Positions 53,934 through 61,359 of a DNA stretch of 64,000 nt are shown here, piece by piece (position 1 is the first letter of the stretch; each line of letters starts with the position of its first letter). The stretch lies in the NCBI GenBank assembly GCA_003282965.1, contig QBYF01000001.1, forward strand, positions 165,236 to 229,235. The letters run 5' to 3'. The notes under the pieces were generated by a model that saw only the letters and a program-made list of their open reading frames with translations, did not search any database and was not told the origin of the DNA. The position numbers and the translations under genes are program-made. Origin of the DNA: Pelagibacteraceae bacterium AG-325-E13 (GTDB lineage: Bacteria > Pseudomonadota > Alphaproteobacteria > Pelagibacterales > Pelagibacteraceae).

Positions 53934-54710
53934 ATGAACGATAAAAATATAAATTCAGTTGCAAATAAATTAGTCAAAGCTTTTTTGAATAATAAAATTA
54001 TTTCTGCTATTCCCGGCCGTTATTCAAAAAAAATGTCACAAGCTGACAAATTAAGAAAACTTTGTGAAAAAAAAATTACAAAACCTGTTATTGGTTTCAA
54101 AGCTGGAGGCACTGGAATTCCTTTATTAAAAAAATTAAAAGAAAAAGAACCTTTTTATGCATCGGTTTATAAACATAATTTTTTAAAAAATAAAAAATCT
54201 GTTAGAATTAATAAATTCACTTTAGGTATTGAACTCGAAGTTTGCTATTTAATTAAAAAAAAATTTTTTGATTCAAAAAATACCATCACTAAAAAAAATA
54301 TTGTAAAATATATAACCCATATGGCTCCTTGCATTGAAGTCGTTGGATATAGACAAAGAAAAAAGGGAATTAAATCGCTTGGCGACTTAGCGTCTGACTT
54401 TGGCGCTAATGTAAAATTTATAATTGGATCAAAAAAAAAATATAGAAACATTAAAGCTAATAATTTGAAAACAAATATTTCTAATAAAAAGATCAGTCAA
54501 TCGGTAAATGGCAACACAGGGACTGTTTATATCGATCCTATTAATGCTTTAAGATTTGTTTTAACAAAACTTAAAAAGGATAAAGTTATTTTAAATAAAA
54601 ACTTTTATGTCTTTACTGGATCAACTGTTGGAGTTGTTCCTATTTTAGGAAAAGGAATTTACAAGGGAAGTATAGAGAAATTAGGTTCTGTTCAAACTAA
54701 AATAATTTAA
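53934..54710 (+). CDS. 2-keto-4-pentenoate hydratase/FAH-like family protein
   Basis: Resembles the MhpD/TesE hydratase subgroup of the fumarylacetoacetate hydrolase fold, which hydrates or decarboxylates 2-oxo acids using a divalent metal. Support: VIGFKAGGTGIPLLKKLKEK, FTLGIELEVCYLIKK with the metal-binding Glu pair, MAPCIEVVGYRQ, SDFGANVKFIIGSKK, INALRFVLTKL and the C-terminal FVFTGS-like VFTGSTVGVVPILGKG. 258 residues, very Lys-rich. Metal-site Glu residues seem conserved, but the substrate is unknown. It stands alone among unrelated genes. Confidence 0.8.
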   Translation: MNDKNINSVANKLVKAFLNNKIISAIPGRYSKKMSQADKLRKLCEKKITKPVIGFKAGGTGIPLLKKLKEKEPFYASVYKHNFLKNKKSVRINKFTLGIELEVCYLIKKKFFDSKNTITKKNIVKYITHMAPCIEVVGYRQRKKGIKSLGDLASDFGANVKFIIGSKKKYRNIKANNLKTNISNKKISQSVNGNTGTVYIDPINALRFVLTKLKKDKVILNKNFYVFTGSTVGVVPILGKGIYKGSIEKLGSVQTKII

Positions 54711-54922
54711 TTAGATAAGTAGTAACCACCAATACCTAAGACTAGTATTGATATAAATAATTTTATTCTTTTATTTAATTGTTCTCTTTTTTTTCCATCA
54801 AATTTTCTTTTAGACAAAAAATAAATATTTGTTTGATCGCTATTTCTAAATTTAGGTCTTAGCGGCGAAGGAATAGTTTTATTTTGTATGTGTTTAAATT
54901 TTTTTGGGTTAATTTTAAGCAT
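54707..54922 (-). CDS. Small membrane-anchored hypothetical protein
   Basis: A 71-residue ORF that meets the hydratase-like gene tail to tail with a four-base overlap. The N-terminal ~50 residues are basic and polar (MLKINPKKFKHIQNKTIPSP), and the C-terminal helix IKLFISILVLGIGGYYLSN would anchor it in the membrane, a tail-anchor type layout. No recognised family. Its start lies about 70 bases from the Fur-box region of the iron transporter, so divergent iron control is possible. Confidence 0.55.
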   Translation of the reverse strand: MLKINPKKFKHIQNKTIPSPLRPKFRNSDQTNIYFLSKRKFDGKKREQLNKRIKLFISILVLGIGGYYLSN

Positions 54923-54990
54923 GCCTATTTAAACCCTATTTGTTTTAAGTTATCAACAAGTCTTCTACTATAGACTGCGTCAATTATGCT

Positions 54991-55009
54991 AATGATAATC
55001 ATTATCATT
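54991..55009 (+). promoter_or_regulatory. Fur box 1 (perfect 9-1-9 palindrome)
   Basis: AATGATAAT-C-ATTATCATT is a perfect 19-bp inverted repeat matching the classical Fur operator (GATAATGATAATCATTATC). It lies 40 bases before the fbpA start and ends where a TATAAT hexamer (55009-55014) begins. Confidence 0.9.
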
Positions 55010-55014
55010 ATAAT
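55009..55014 (+). promoter_or_regulatory. Candidate -10 hexamer TATAAT of the iron transporter promoter
   Basis: An exact TATAAT lies between two Fur boxes and 35 bases before the fbpA start. No convincing -35 is visible at the usual spacing. Fur bound on either side would block polymerase, so iron repression of this promoter is a direct reading of the layout. Confidence 0.6.
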
Positions 55015-55017
55015 GTA

Positions 55018-55036
55018 AATGATAATCATTATCAAT
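55018..55036 (+). promoter_or_regulatory. Fur box 2
   Basis: AATGATAATCATTATCAAT repeats the first box with only one symmetric position lost. Its centre is 27 bases from the centre of box 1, and it ends just before the GGAGGG ribosome binding site (55040-55045). Confidence 0.88.
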
Positions 55037-55048
55037 AATGGAGGGAAA

Positions 55049-56068
55049 ATGAAGAAAATTATAATATTAACATATGCTTTATTATTAGCATTTAGCGTAA
55101 GTTTGTTCGCAAATGAAGTAAACATATTTAGTGCAAGGCATTATGATTCAGATGTTCAACTTTACGAAAAATTCACTGCTAAAACTGGAATTAAAGTAAA
55201 TGTTATATCTGGAAAAACTGGTGCTTTAGAAAAAAGGATTATTGAGGAAGGCTCAGACAGTCAAGCCGACTTATATATTACAGCCGATGCCGGAAGATTA
55301 GGAGCATTTGCTTCTAATTTACAAGGAGGTCTTACAAGTGACTACATAAAATCTGTAGTTCCAAGTAATTTTAGAACATCTAAATGGGTTGGGATAGCGA
55401 AAAGAGCAAGAATAGTTTATTTTGCTCCTGAAAGAGTTAGCGGTGCAGAGTTAGCGGGATTAACTTATGAAAGTTTAGCTGATCCAAAATGGAAAGGTAG
55501 ATTAGTAATAAGAGCTTCAAATAATATTTATAACCAATCACTTGTAGCTTCATTAATTAAGAATAATGGAAAAGGTAAAGTTGCAGAGTGGTCAAAAGGA
55601 ATGGTTTCTAATATGGCTAGAGCTCCAAAGGGAAATGACAGAGCTCAAATACTAGCGGTAGCAGCTGGAGAAGCTGATATTGCTGTAGCAAACACATATT
55701 ATTTAGCATTAATGTTATCTGGATCAAAAGGACCAGAACAACAGGCTGCTGCTAAAAAAGTAAAACCATTTTTTCCTAATCAAGATGGAAGAGGAACACA
55801 CATGAATATTAGTGGAGCTGGTTTAGTTAAAGGAGCTCCAAATAAAGCAAATGCAATTAGATTGGTAGAATTTTTACTAAGTGGAGAAGCTCAAAATCAT
55901 ATAGTAAATAATACTTTCGAATATCCAATGATTGCAGGAATTTCTCCGCATCCATTAGTAGTGAACATGGGATTAGATTTTAAACAAGATCTAAAAACTA
56001 AAGTTGTTAATTACGGAAAAAGACAAGCTGATGCTTTAGAAGTAATGACTGCTGCAGGTTGGAAATAG
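55049..56068 (+). CDS. fbpA: Fe(III) ABC transporter periplasmic binding protein
   Basis: Ferric-binding solute protein (FbpA/FutA class). The start at 55049 follows GGAGGG and gives signal peptide MKKIIILTYALLLAFSVSLF before ANEVNIFSARHYDSD, the standard mature start. The track start at 55019 lies inside Fur box 2. Later motifs: GKTGALEKRIIEEG, ADLYITADAGRL, and the tandem Tyr region AVANTYYLALMLSGS (~residue 218), the iron-coordinating tyrosines. 339 residues. High Ala/Gly content compared with neighbours suggests strong expression. Paired Fur boxes precede it. Confidence 0.94.
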   Translation: MKKIIILTYALLLAFSVSLFANEVNIFSARHYDSDVQLYEKFTAKTGIKVNVISGKTGALEKRIIEEGSDSQADLYITADAGRLGAFASNLQGGLTSDYIKSVVPSNFRTSKWVGIAKRARIVYFAPERVSGAELAGLTYESLADPKWKGRLVIRASNNIYNQSLVASLIKNNGKGKVAEWSKGMVSNMARAPKGNDRAQILAVAAGEADIAVANTYYLALMLSGSKGPEQQAAAKKVKPFFPNQDGRGTHMNISGAGLVKGAPNKANAIRLVEFLLSGEAQNHIVNNTFEYPMIAGISPHPLVVNMGLDFKQDLKTKVVNYGKRQADALEVMTAAGWK

Positions 56069-56087
56069 TTAAACGTTTGTTAATCGT

Positions 56088-56258
56088 ATGAGGCGAACAA
56101 AAGCAAAAGTAATTAATTTAAATAAATTAAGAACTGGTTGTTCGCCTTGTATGAATCAAGCAAAGAAGATGGAAAAAAAAATCTCAAAAAGAAATATTTC
56201 AGAGATAAACAGTAAAGAATTTAAAATAATTGTATCTTCCTTATTTAAAAAAGATTAA
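56088..56258 (+). CDS. 56-residue basic CxxC small protein (not in ORF track)
   Basis: ATG 56088 opens 56 codons ending TAA 56256-56258 in the gap between fbpA and the permease gene. The product MRRTKAKVINLNKLRTGCSP... has a CSPC motif (residues ~18-21) and is Lys/Arg-rich, with no signal peptide or membrane helix. No clear Shine-Dalgarno. The Cys pair and iron-operon location suggest metal or redox binding, but this is inference. It could be a chance ORF; the charged, regular composition argues for reality. Confidence 0.5.
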   Translation: MRRTKAKVINLNKLRTGCSPCMNQAKKMEKKISKRNISEINSKEFKIIVSSLFKKD

Positions 56259-56270
56259 GTTTGACGTCAA

Positions 56271-56318
56271 GATCTCTGACTTAAATGCAAGCTTTATAAA
56301 GCCGCTTTAGTCAGAGAT
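56271..56318 (+). promoter_or_regulatory. Stem-loop in the fbpA-fbpB intergenic region
   Basis: ATCTCTGACT (56272-56281) pairs perfectly with AGTCAGAGAT (56309-56318). Inside, GCTTTATAAAGC (56291-56302) is a perfect palindrome that can fold as an inner hairpin. No run of T follows, so it is not a standard terminator. A processing or stabilising structure that protects the fbpA mRNA, or a small regulatory element near the permease start (56338), fits the position. Confidence 0.65.
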
Positions 56319-56337
56319 TTAAAATGATAGCAGCTTT

Positions 56338-57954
56338 ATGACAAAATATAATATTTGGTTTTTTAGTTCTTTTTTTATTGCTTTAATAGTCGCATTACCA
56401 ATTATTACTATTTTTTTTAGTTTTTTTTCAGAAACGAGTAATTATTTTATAGTTCTTAAAAATACTTTTCTTTTTGACTATATAAATAATTCTTTAATTA
56501 TTCTCATATCTGTTTTAATTATAACTTTTTTATTAGGAGTTATTTCAGCATATTTTATATCTTTTTATGAATTCCCTTTAAGTAAATTTTTTAGCTGGGC
56601 TTTAATTTTAGCTTTTGCAATACCAGGCTATATTTTTGCTTTTTCTATAATTGCTTTTTTCGAGAATTACGGAACTGCTTACTCAATACTCACAAGTCTA
56701 TTTGGTGAGTACAATTATAATCCATATATACCTAAACTAGATGGAACAGTCGGGTCCATTGTGGCTATTAGTTTTTCGTTATTTCCATATGTATATGTTT
56801 TAACAAGATCATCATTTTTCTTTCAATCAAACAATTATATTGAAGTAGGTCAAAATTTAGGACTATCAGAAAAAGAAACTTTATTTAGAATTATTCTTCC
56901 TTCTGCTAGGCCAGCTATAATTGCTGGTTTAGCGCTAGTTGCAATGGAGTGTTTATCCGATTTTGGAACAGTATCAACTTTTAGTGTCTCAACATTAACT
57001 ACCGGTATTTATAATTCTTGGCTTTCTTTTGATGATCTTAATTCAGCAAACCAAATTTCATTTATTCTATTAATATTTATATTAGCCCTATTGTCTATAG
57101 AAATTTATTCGAGAAAAGAAGCTAGGTATCATCAGCCAGGCAGAGGATTTAAACCTATAAATAAAATAAAGCTAAGTGGAAAAAAATCTGTGCTAGCTTT
57201 TTCTTTCTGTTCTTTAGTTTTTCTTATCAGTTTTATATTTCCCGTTTCTCAGATGATATATTGGACTTTAAAATTTCCTAAATACATACAGGATATCGAT
57301 ATATTAAAAATTAATTTAAATACTATGTATTTAGTTGGTTTATCAAGTTTAGTTTTAGTTTTTATTTCACTATTTATTAATTATGGAAGCAGAATATCAA
57401 AAAGTAAAATTTTAAATTATCTAACTAATTTTTCAATTTCTGGATACGCTATACCAGGAGTAATTTTAGCAGTTGCATTTATTACTTTATTCTCTAATCT
57501 TAGTGATATAATTAATGAAAATACTAATCTTGGAAGTACTAAAAAACTATTTATTGGTTCGATCTTTGGTTTAATTTTGGCTTATTTCATAAGATTCTTT
57601 TCTCTATCTTTTAATGGAATTAAATCTAGCTATGAAAAGATAAATAATTCAATAGACGAAACTGCTTATTTACTTGGTTATTCAAAAATTAAGACGTTCT
57701 CTAGAATTCATGTTCCGTATCTAAAAAATAACATTATTTTAATTATAGTGTTAATATCTTTAGAAATTATTAAAGAGTTACCTATCACAATGATATTGAG
57801 GCCTTTCAATTTTGAAACATTTGCCACGCAAGCGTACGTATATGCATCTCAAGATTTATTAGAGGCTGCAGCTTTACCTTCCTTATTTTTAATAAGTTGG
57901 GCAACAATTCTTATATTATTTTCTTCAAAATATATACTTTCGCAAAAAAACTAA
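56338..57954 (+). CDS. fbpB: Fe(III) ABC transporter permease (fused two-domain)
   Basis: Ferric iron permease of the SfuB/FbpB class. The 538 residues contain two similar membrane halves of about six helices each. Each carries an EAA-type ATPase contact loop: LGLSEKETLFRIILPSARPA (~residue 178) and LGYSKIKTFSRIHVPYLKNN (~440). It follows the stem-loop region by 20 bases, and fbpC starts 12 bases after its stop. Together with fbpA and fbpC it makes a complete importer. Confidence 0.93.
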   Translation: MTKYNIWFFSSFFIALIVALPIITIFFSFFSETSNYFIVLKNTFLFDYINNSLIILISVLIITFLLGVISAYFISFYEFPLSKFFSWALILAFAIPGYIFAFSIIAFFENYGTAYSILTSLFGEYNYNPYIPKLDGTVGSIVAISFSLFPYVYVLTRSSFFFQSNNYIEVGQNLGLSEKETLFRIILPSARPAIIAGLALVAMECLSDFGTVSTFSVSTLTTGIYNSWLSFDDLNSANQISFILLIFILALLSIEIYSRKEARYHQPGRGFKPINKIKLSGKKSVLAFSFCSLVFLISFIFPVSQMIYWTLKFPKYIQDIDILKINLNTMYLVGLSSLVLVFISLFINYGSRISKSKILNYLTNFSISGYAIPGVILAVAFITLFSNLSDIINENTNLGSTKKLFIGSIFGLILAYFIRFFSLSFNGIKSSYEKINNSIDETAYLLGYSKIKTFSRIHVPYLKNNIILIIVLISLEIIKELPITMILRPFNFETFATQAYVYASQDLLEAAALPSLFLISWATILILFSSKYILSQKN

Positions 57955-57966
57955 TATAATATAATA

Positions 57967-59037
57967 ATGTCTAAACATTTTCTTGAAATCCAAAAAGGTG
58001 ATTTTATTGCTAGTGAAAAAAATAAAGTAAATGATGTAAATCTTATAATCGAAGAACAAGGCCAGATTGTCTCTTTATTGGGCCCTTCTGGTATTGGAAA
58101 AACAACAATACTAAGAACATTAGCAGGATTGCAAAAACTCAATTCAGGTAAAATATTTCTTAAAGGTAAATTAATTGCCTCTAATAAAGTTCATATAGAG
58201 CCTGAAAAAAGAAATATAGCATTATCCTTTCAAGACAATTCTTTATTCCCTAATTATAAAGTTATTGACAATATTAATTTTGGAAAAAAAAGATCTAATG
58301 GAAATGGGTTTTCTTTAGATGCAAAAGAAATTATTGAAATATTACATATAGAACCTATTTTAGATAAATTCCCTCACCAAATAAGCGCTGGGGAGGCTCA
58401 AAGAGTCTCAATCGCAAGATCTTTAATTTCTAAGCCCGACTTACTTTTATTGGATGAACCTTTTTCAAATATTGATCAAAGCTTAAAAGAAGAAATTCAG
58501 GTTTCTGTAAAAAAACTTTTAAAAAGAATTAATCTTACTACTATTATTGTGACACATGACTCTTACGAGGCTTTTTCTATGGCAGACAAATGCGGGATTA
58601 TTTTAAATCAAGAATTAAAACAATATGATCTTCCATATAATGTTCATCATGAACCAAACTCTGTTGAGGTAGCAAATTTTTTAAATAAAGGCATATTTAT
58701 TGATGTAAAAGTTGTTGATAGTGAATGCGCAGTTCATAGGCTTAAACATGAAGAATTAGGTGAAATAAGGGGTAAATTATCAAATAATTTTCCTTCCGGT
58801 TCGAAGGTAAAGTTGCTATTGCAACCGGAGGATCTAATTCATGATGATCAAAGTAAATTAAAGTTAGAAGTTGTTGATAGAAAATTTAGAGGAACTAACT
58901 TTGTTTACACATTAAAAACGAGTAAAGGTGAACATTTGCCTGTATTTGTTCACTCGCACCACATTCATCAACACGAAAAGTCAGAAAAATTTGGTATCAA
59001 AACCCCGATTTATATTGACCATTTGGTGTGTTTTTAA
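57967..59037 (+). CDS. fbpC: Fe(III) ABC transporter ATP-binding protein
   Basis: ATPase of the iron importer, 356 residues. Walker A LLGPSGIGKTTILRTLAG (~residue 37), Q-loop SFQDNSLFPNY, Walker B LLLLDEPFSNIDQ and H-loop VTHDSYEAFSMAD are intact. The signature is HQISAGEAQRVSIARSL, a known variant of LSGGQ in iron ATPases. A C-terminal regulatory domain with LLLQPEDLIHDDQSKLKLEV follows. The tRNA-Arg gene begins 24 bases after the stop. Confidence 0.94.
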   Translation: MSKHFLEIQKGDFIASEKNKVNDVNLIIEEQGQIVSLLGPSGIGKTTILRTLAGLQKLNSGKIFLKGKLIASNKVHIEPEKRNIALSFQDNSLFPNYKVIDNINFGKKRSNGNGFSLDAKEIIEILHIEPILDKFPHQISAGEAQRVSIARSLISKPDLLLLDEPFSNIDQSLKEEIQVSVKKLLKRINLTTIIVTHDSYEAFSMADKCGIILNQELKQYDLPYNVHHEPNSVEVANFLNKGIFIDVKVVDSECAVHRLKHEELGEIRGKLSNNFPSGSKVKLLLQPEDLIHDDQSKLKLEVVDRKFRGTNFVYTLKTSKGEHLPVFVHSHHIHQHEKSEKFGIKTPIYIDHLVCF

Positions 59038-59061
59038 GTAAATATAGCTACTAATTTAATT

Positions 59062-59138
59062 GCGCCCTTAGCTCAGTTGGATAGAGCATCGGTTTTCTAA
59101 ACCGAGGGTCGTAGGTTCGAATCCTTCAGGGCGCGCCA
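59062..59138 (+). tRNA. tRNA-Arg (anticodon TCT)
   Basis: Cloverleaf folds from GCGCCCT (59062-59068) paired with AGGGCGC (59128-59134). D arm GCTC-AGTTGGATA-GAGC; anticodon stem TCGGT/ACCGA with loop TTTCTAA, so the anticodon is TCT, reading AGA/AGG. T loop TTCGAAT. CCA is encoded (59136-59138). One T-T mismatch appears in the T stem (second pair). AGA is a dominant Arg codon in this AT-rich window, so the gene is expected to be important. Confidence 0.97.
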
Positions 59139-59147
59139 AAAATTTTA

Positions 59148-60128
59148 ATGACAAAAAACATTCTTATCTCAGGAGGCGCTGGTTATATCGGCTCTCACGT
59201 TGCAGAAATACTAGTTAAAAATAAAAAAAATATTTTTATTATTGATAATCTGTCTACTGGTTATAAAAGATTGATTAATAAAAAAGCTAAATTTTATAAA
59301 ACAGATATTAATAATAACAAAAAAATAAAATCAATTATTATAAAAGATAAGATTGATACCGTAATACATTTGGCAGCAAGTCTTATAATTGCTGAGGGTG
59401 AAAAATATCCGAAATTTTATTATAAAAACAATGTAATAGGTACTCAAAATTTAATGTCTGCCTGTATAGGAACAAAGGTCAAAAATTTCATATTTTCTTC
59501 AACAGCAGCTGTTTACAAAGACGGATTATATAAGGTTACAGAAAAATCAATTACAAGACCTAAAAGTGTATATGGAAAAACAAAATTAAAAGCCGAAAAG
59601 ATAATAATAAAAAATTGTAAAAAAAATAAAATCAATTACGGAATTCTAAGATATTTTAATATTGTTGGTTCAAGTCCTTCAGGCAAGATTGGATTAATTA
59701 ACAAAGGAGATCACCTATTTAAAAATTTATCAATTCAGACATATAAAAAAAATCCTGTTTTTAAAATTTATGGAACTAATTACAAAACCGAAGACGGCTC
59801 TTGCATAAGAGATTTTATACATGTTTATGATATAGCTGAATTACATTTCAAAATTCTAGAAAAAATAGATAAAGCCGGCAAGTCTAAAATTTTTAATTGT
59901 GGTTACGGTAAAGGGATATCTGTTAAGAGTGTTGTTAAAGAATTTAAAAAATATACCAATAAAAATTTAAAGATTATTGAAGCGCCAAGAAGAAAAGGTG
60001 ATTTAGTAAAAATTATTTCCTCAAATGATAATTTAAATAAATTCATTAGTTGGAGACCAAAATTTAACAACTTAAAAAAAATGGTTAAAAGCTCACTAAA
60101 ATGGGAAAAATCATTATTTCACAAATAA
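59148..60128 (+). CDS. galE: UDP-glucose 4-epimerase family protein
   Basis: Short-chain dehydrogenase of the extended family. Start ILISGGAGYIGSHVAEILVK holds the NAD motif; IDNLSTGYKRLINKKAKFYK, VIHLAAS, FSSTAAVYKD and the catalytic Tyr/Lys in SVYGKTKLKAEKI follow. LRYFNIVGS, GSCIRDFIHVYDIAELH and FNCGYGKGISVKSVV are typical of GalE. 326 residues. Strict specificity (UDP-Glc versus UDP-GlcNAc) cannot be read from sequence. It is nine bases after the tRNA and three before the next gene. Confidence 0.9.
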   Translation: MTKNILISGGAGYIGSHVAEILVKNKKNIFIIDNLSTGYKRLINKKAKFYKTDINNNKKIKSIIIKDKIDTVIHLAASLIIAEGEKYPKFYYKNNVIGTQNLMSACIGTKVKNFIFSSTAAVYKDGLYKVTEKSITRPKSVYGKTKLKAEKIIIKNCKKNKINYGILRYFNIVGSSPSGKIGLINKGDHLFKNLSIQTYKKNPVFKIYGTNYKTEDGSCIRDFIHVYDIAELHFKILEKIDKAGKSKIFNCGYGKGISVKSVVKEFKKYTNKNLKIIEAPRRKGDLVKIISSNDNLNKFISWRPKFNNLKKMVKSSLKWEKSLFHK

Positions 60129-60131
60129 TTA

Positions 60132-61181
60132 ATGAGCATTAAATCTTTTAAAGACTCTTTTATTAAATTTTGTGAAAAAAATAAGTACGAAAAAAATGTT
60201 GATCAATTAAAAATCGTTGATTTACTTGTTAGTTTTGAAGGTCCTAAAAGTAACTTTCTTAACTTTTTTTTTAAATCAAAAGAAAAAAAATGTTTTTACC
60301 TTTTTGGAGGTGTTGGGGTCGGCAAAACAATGATTCTTAATCATTTTTATGAATATTTAGAAATTCCAAAACAAAGATTACATTTTAATGAATTCATGAT
60401 AAATTTTCATGATTTTCGTTTTAAAAACAACGAAAATTCAATTTTTTCATTTGTCAATAAATTGAAAAATAAAACTGAATTAATCTACTTAGACGAATTT
60501 CAAGTAACCAATATTGTAGATGCCATGATTTTAGGCAAGTTATTCGAGACTATTTTTAAGGCAAATATCAAAGTTTTGATTACATCTAATACTAAAATTG
60601 ATGATTTGTATAAAGATGGTCTACAAAGAGAACAATTCTTACCTTTTATCTCTACTATTAAAAAAAATTCCATACAAAAAGAATTAATTATAGATGAAGA
60701 TTATAGAAAGCTATCACCAAATAAAATGCAAAGAGCTTTCTTTCCTATAAATGAAAAGACTACTTTTAAAATTAATAAGTTTTTTAGAGAATTAACTAAA
60801 GACAAAAAATTAAAAGAAATTAAATTGAGCATAAAAGGAAGAGAGTTAATTATCCCTCATTTTTATGAAGGAATTATTAAATTTGATTTTACAGATTTGT
60901 GTGATAGAAATATTGGAGCAGAAGATTATTTAAAGTTAGCTGAAATCAGTAAATTTATTGTAATTCTAAACATTCCAAATTTTACCGATGTAAATTCTAA
61001 TCAACAGCAAAGATTTATAACTTTCGTTGATATTATTTACGAAAAGAAAATTTCTTTAATGATTTCACTAGAAAAAAATTTAGAAAATATTTCATCTTCT
61101 AAAAAACTTGTCGAACCTTTTAAAAGAACTTTAAGCAGATTATACGAACTTACTTCTCCAAAGTATGATTTTACTAATTAG
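60132..61181 (+). CDS. zapE: AFG1/ZapE-type P-loop ATPase
   Basis: ATPase of the AFG1/ZapE family; in E. coli ZapE binds FtsZ at the division ring, and mitochondrial Afg1 helps turnover of respiratory subunits. Walker A is YLFGGVGVGKTMILNHFYEY (~residue 55), Walker B ELIYLDEFQVTNIVDAMIL (~residue 120), with the family phrases LITSNTKIDDLYKDGLQREQ and LPFI. 349 residues. Alphaproteobacterial members often sit near mdh/suc genes, which are not here. Only the ATPase class is certain. Confidence 0.92.
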   Translation: MSIKSFKDSFIKFCEKNKYEKNVDQLKIVDLLVSFEGPKSNFLNFFFKSKEKKCFYLFGGVGVGKTMILNHFYEYLEIPKQRLHFNEFMINFHDFRFKNNENSIFSFVNKLKNKTELIYLDEFQVTNIVDAMILGKLFETIFKANIKVLITSNTKIDDLYKDGLQREQFLPFISTIKKNSIQKELIIDEDYRKLSPNKMQRAFFPINEKTTFKINKFFRELTKDKKLKEIKLSIKGRELIIPHFYEGIIKFDFTDLCDRNIGAEDYLKLAEISKFIVILNIPNFTDVNSNQQQRFITFVDIIYEKKISLMISLEKNLENISSSKKLVEPFKRTLSRLYELTSPKYDFTN

Positions 61182-61321
61182 GTTGTTAAATTGTATATAT
61201 ATACTATTGAAGATCTGAATTTCAAGATATAGTAGGCCAAGATACTAATATGACCTTAAATCATATTGATCAGGAAGATAGATTAATCCATAATAATTTT
61301 TTTGAAATTTAATTTTCAAAA

Positions 61322-61335
61322 TATTGTTAACAATA
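61322..61335 (+). promoter_or_regulatory. 14-bp perfect palindrome before aapJ
   Basis: TATTGTTAACAATA is fully symmetric and lies 25 bases upstream of the first aapJ ATG, in a 178-bp gene-free region that must contain the promoter. Position and symmetry suit an operator, but no regulator can be named. The rest of the spacer shows only AT-rich sequence, including a GTATATATATAC palindrome at 61193-61204. Confidence 0.45.
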
Positions 61336-61359
61336 AGATAAAGAGAGGAAATCATAATT

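Noticed and set aside
54925-55125. Minus-strand 66-aa ORF across the Fur boxes
   Set aside because: Its Ile/Met run is just the translated AT-rich palindromes; the region is better explained as an operator/promoter.
59062-59138. tRNA-Arg as an integration site for a genomic island
   Set aside because: No integrase gene and no repeated tRNA 3' end seen in the adjacent sequence.
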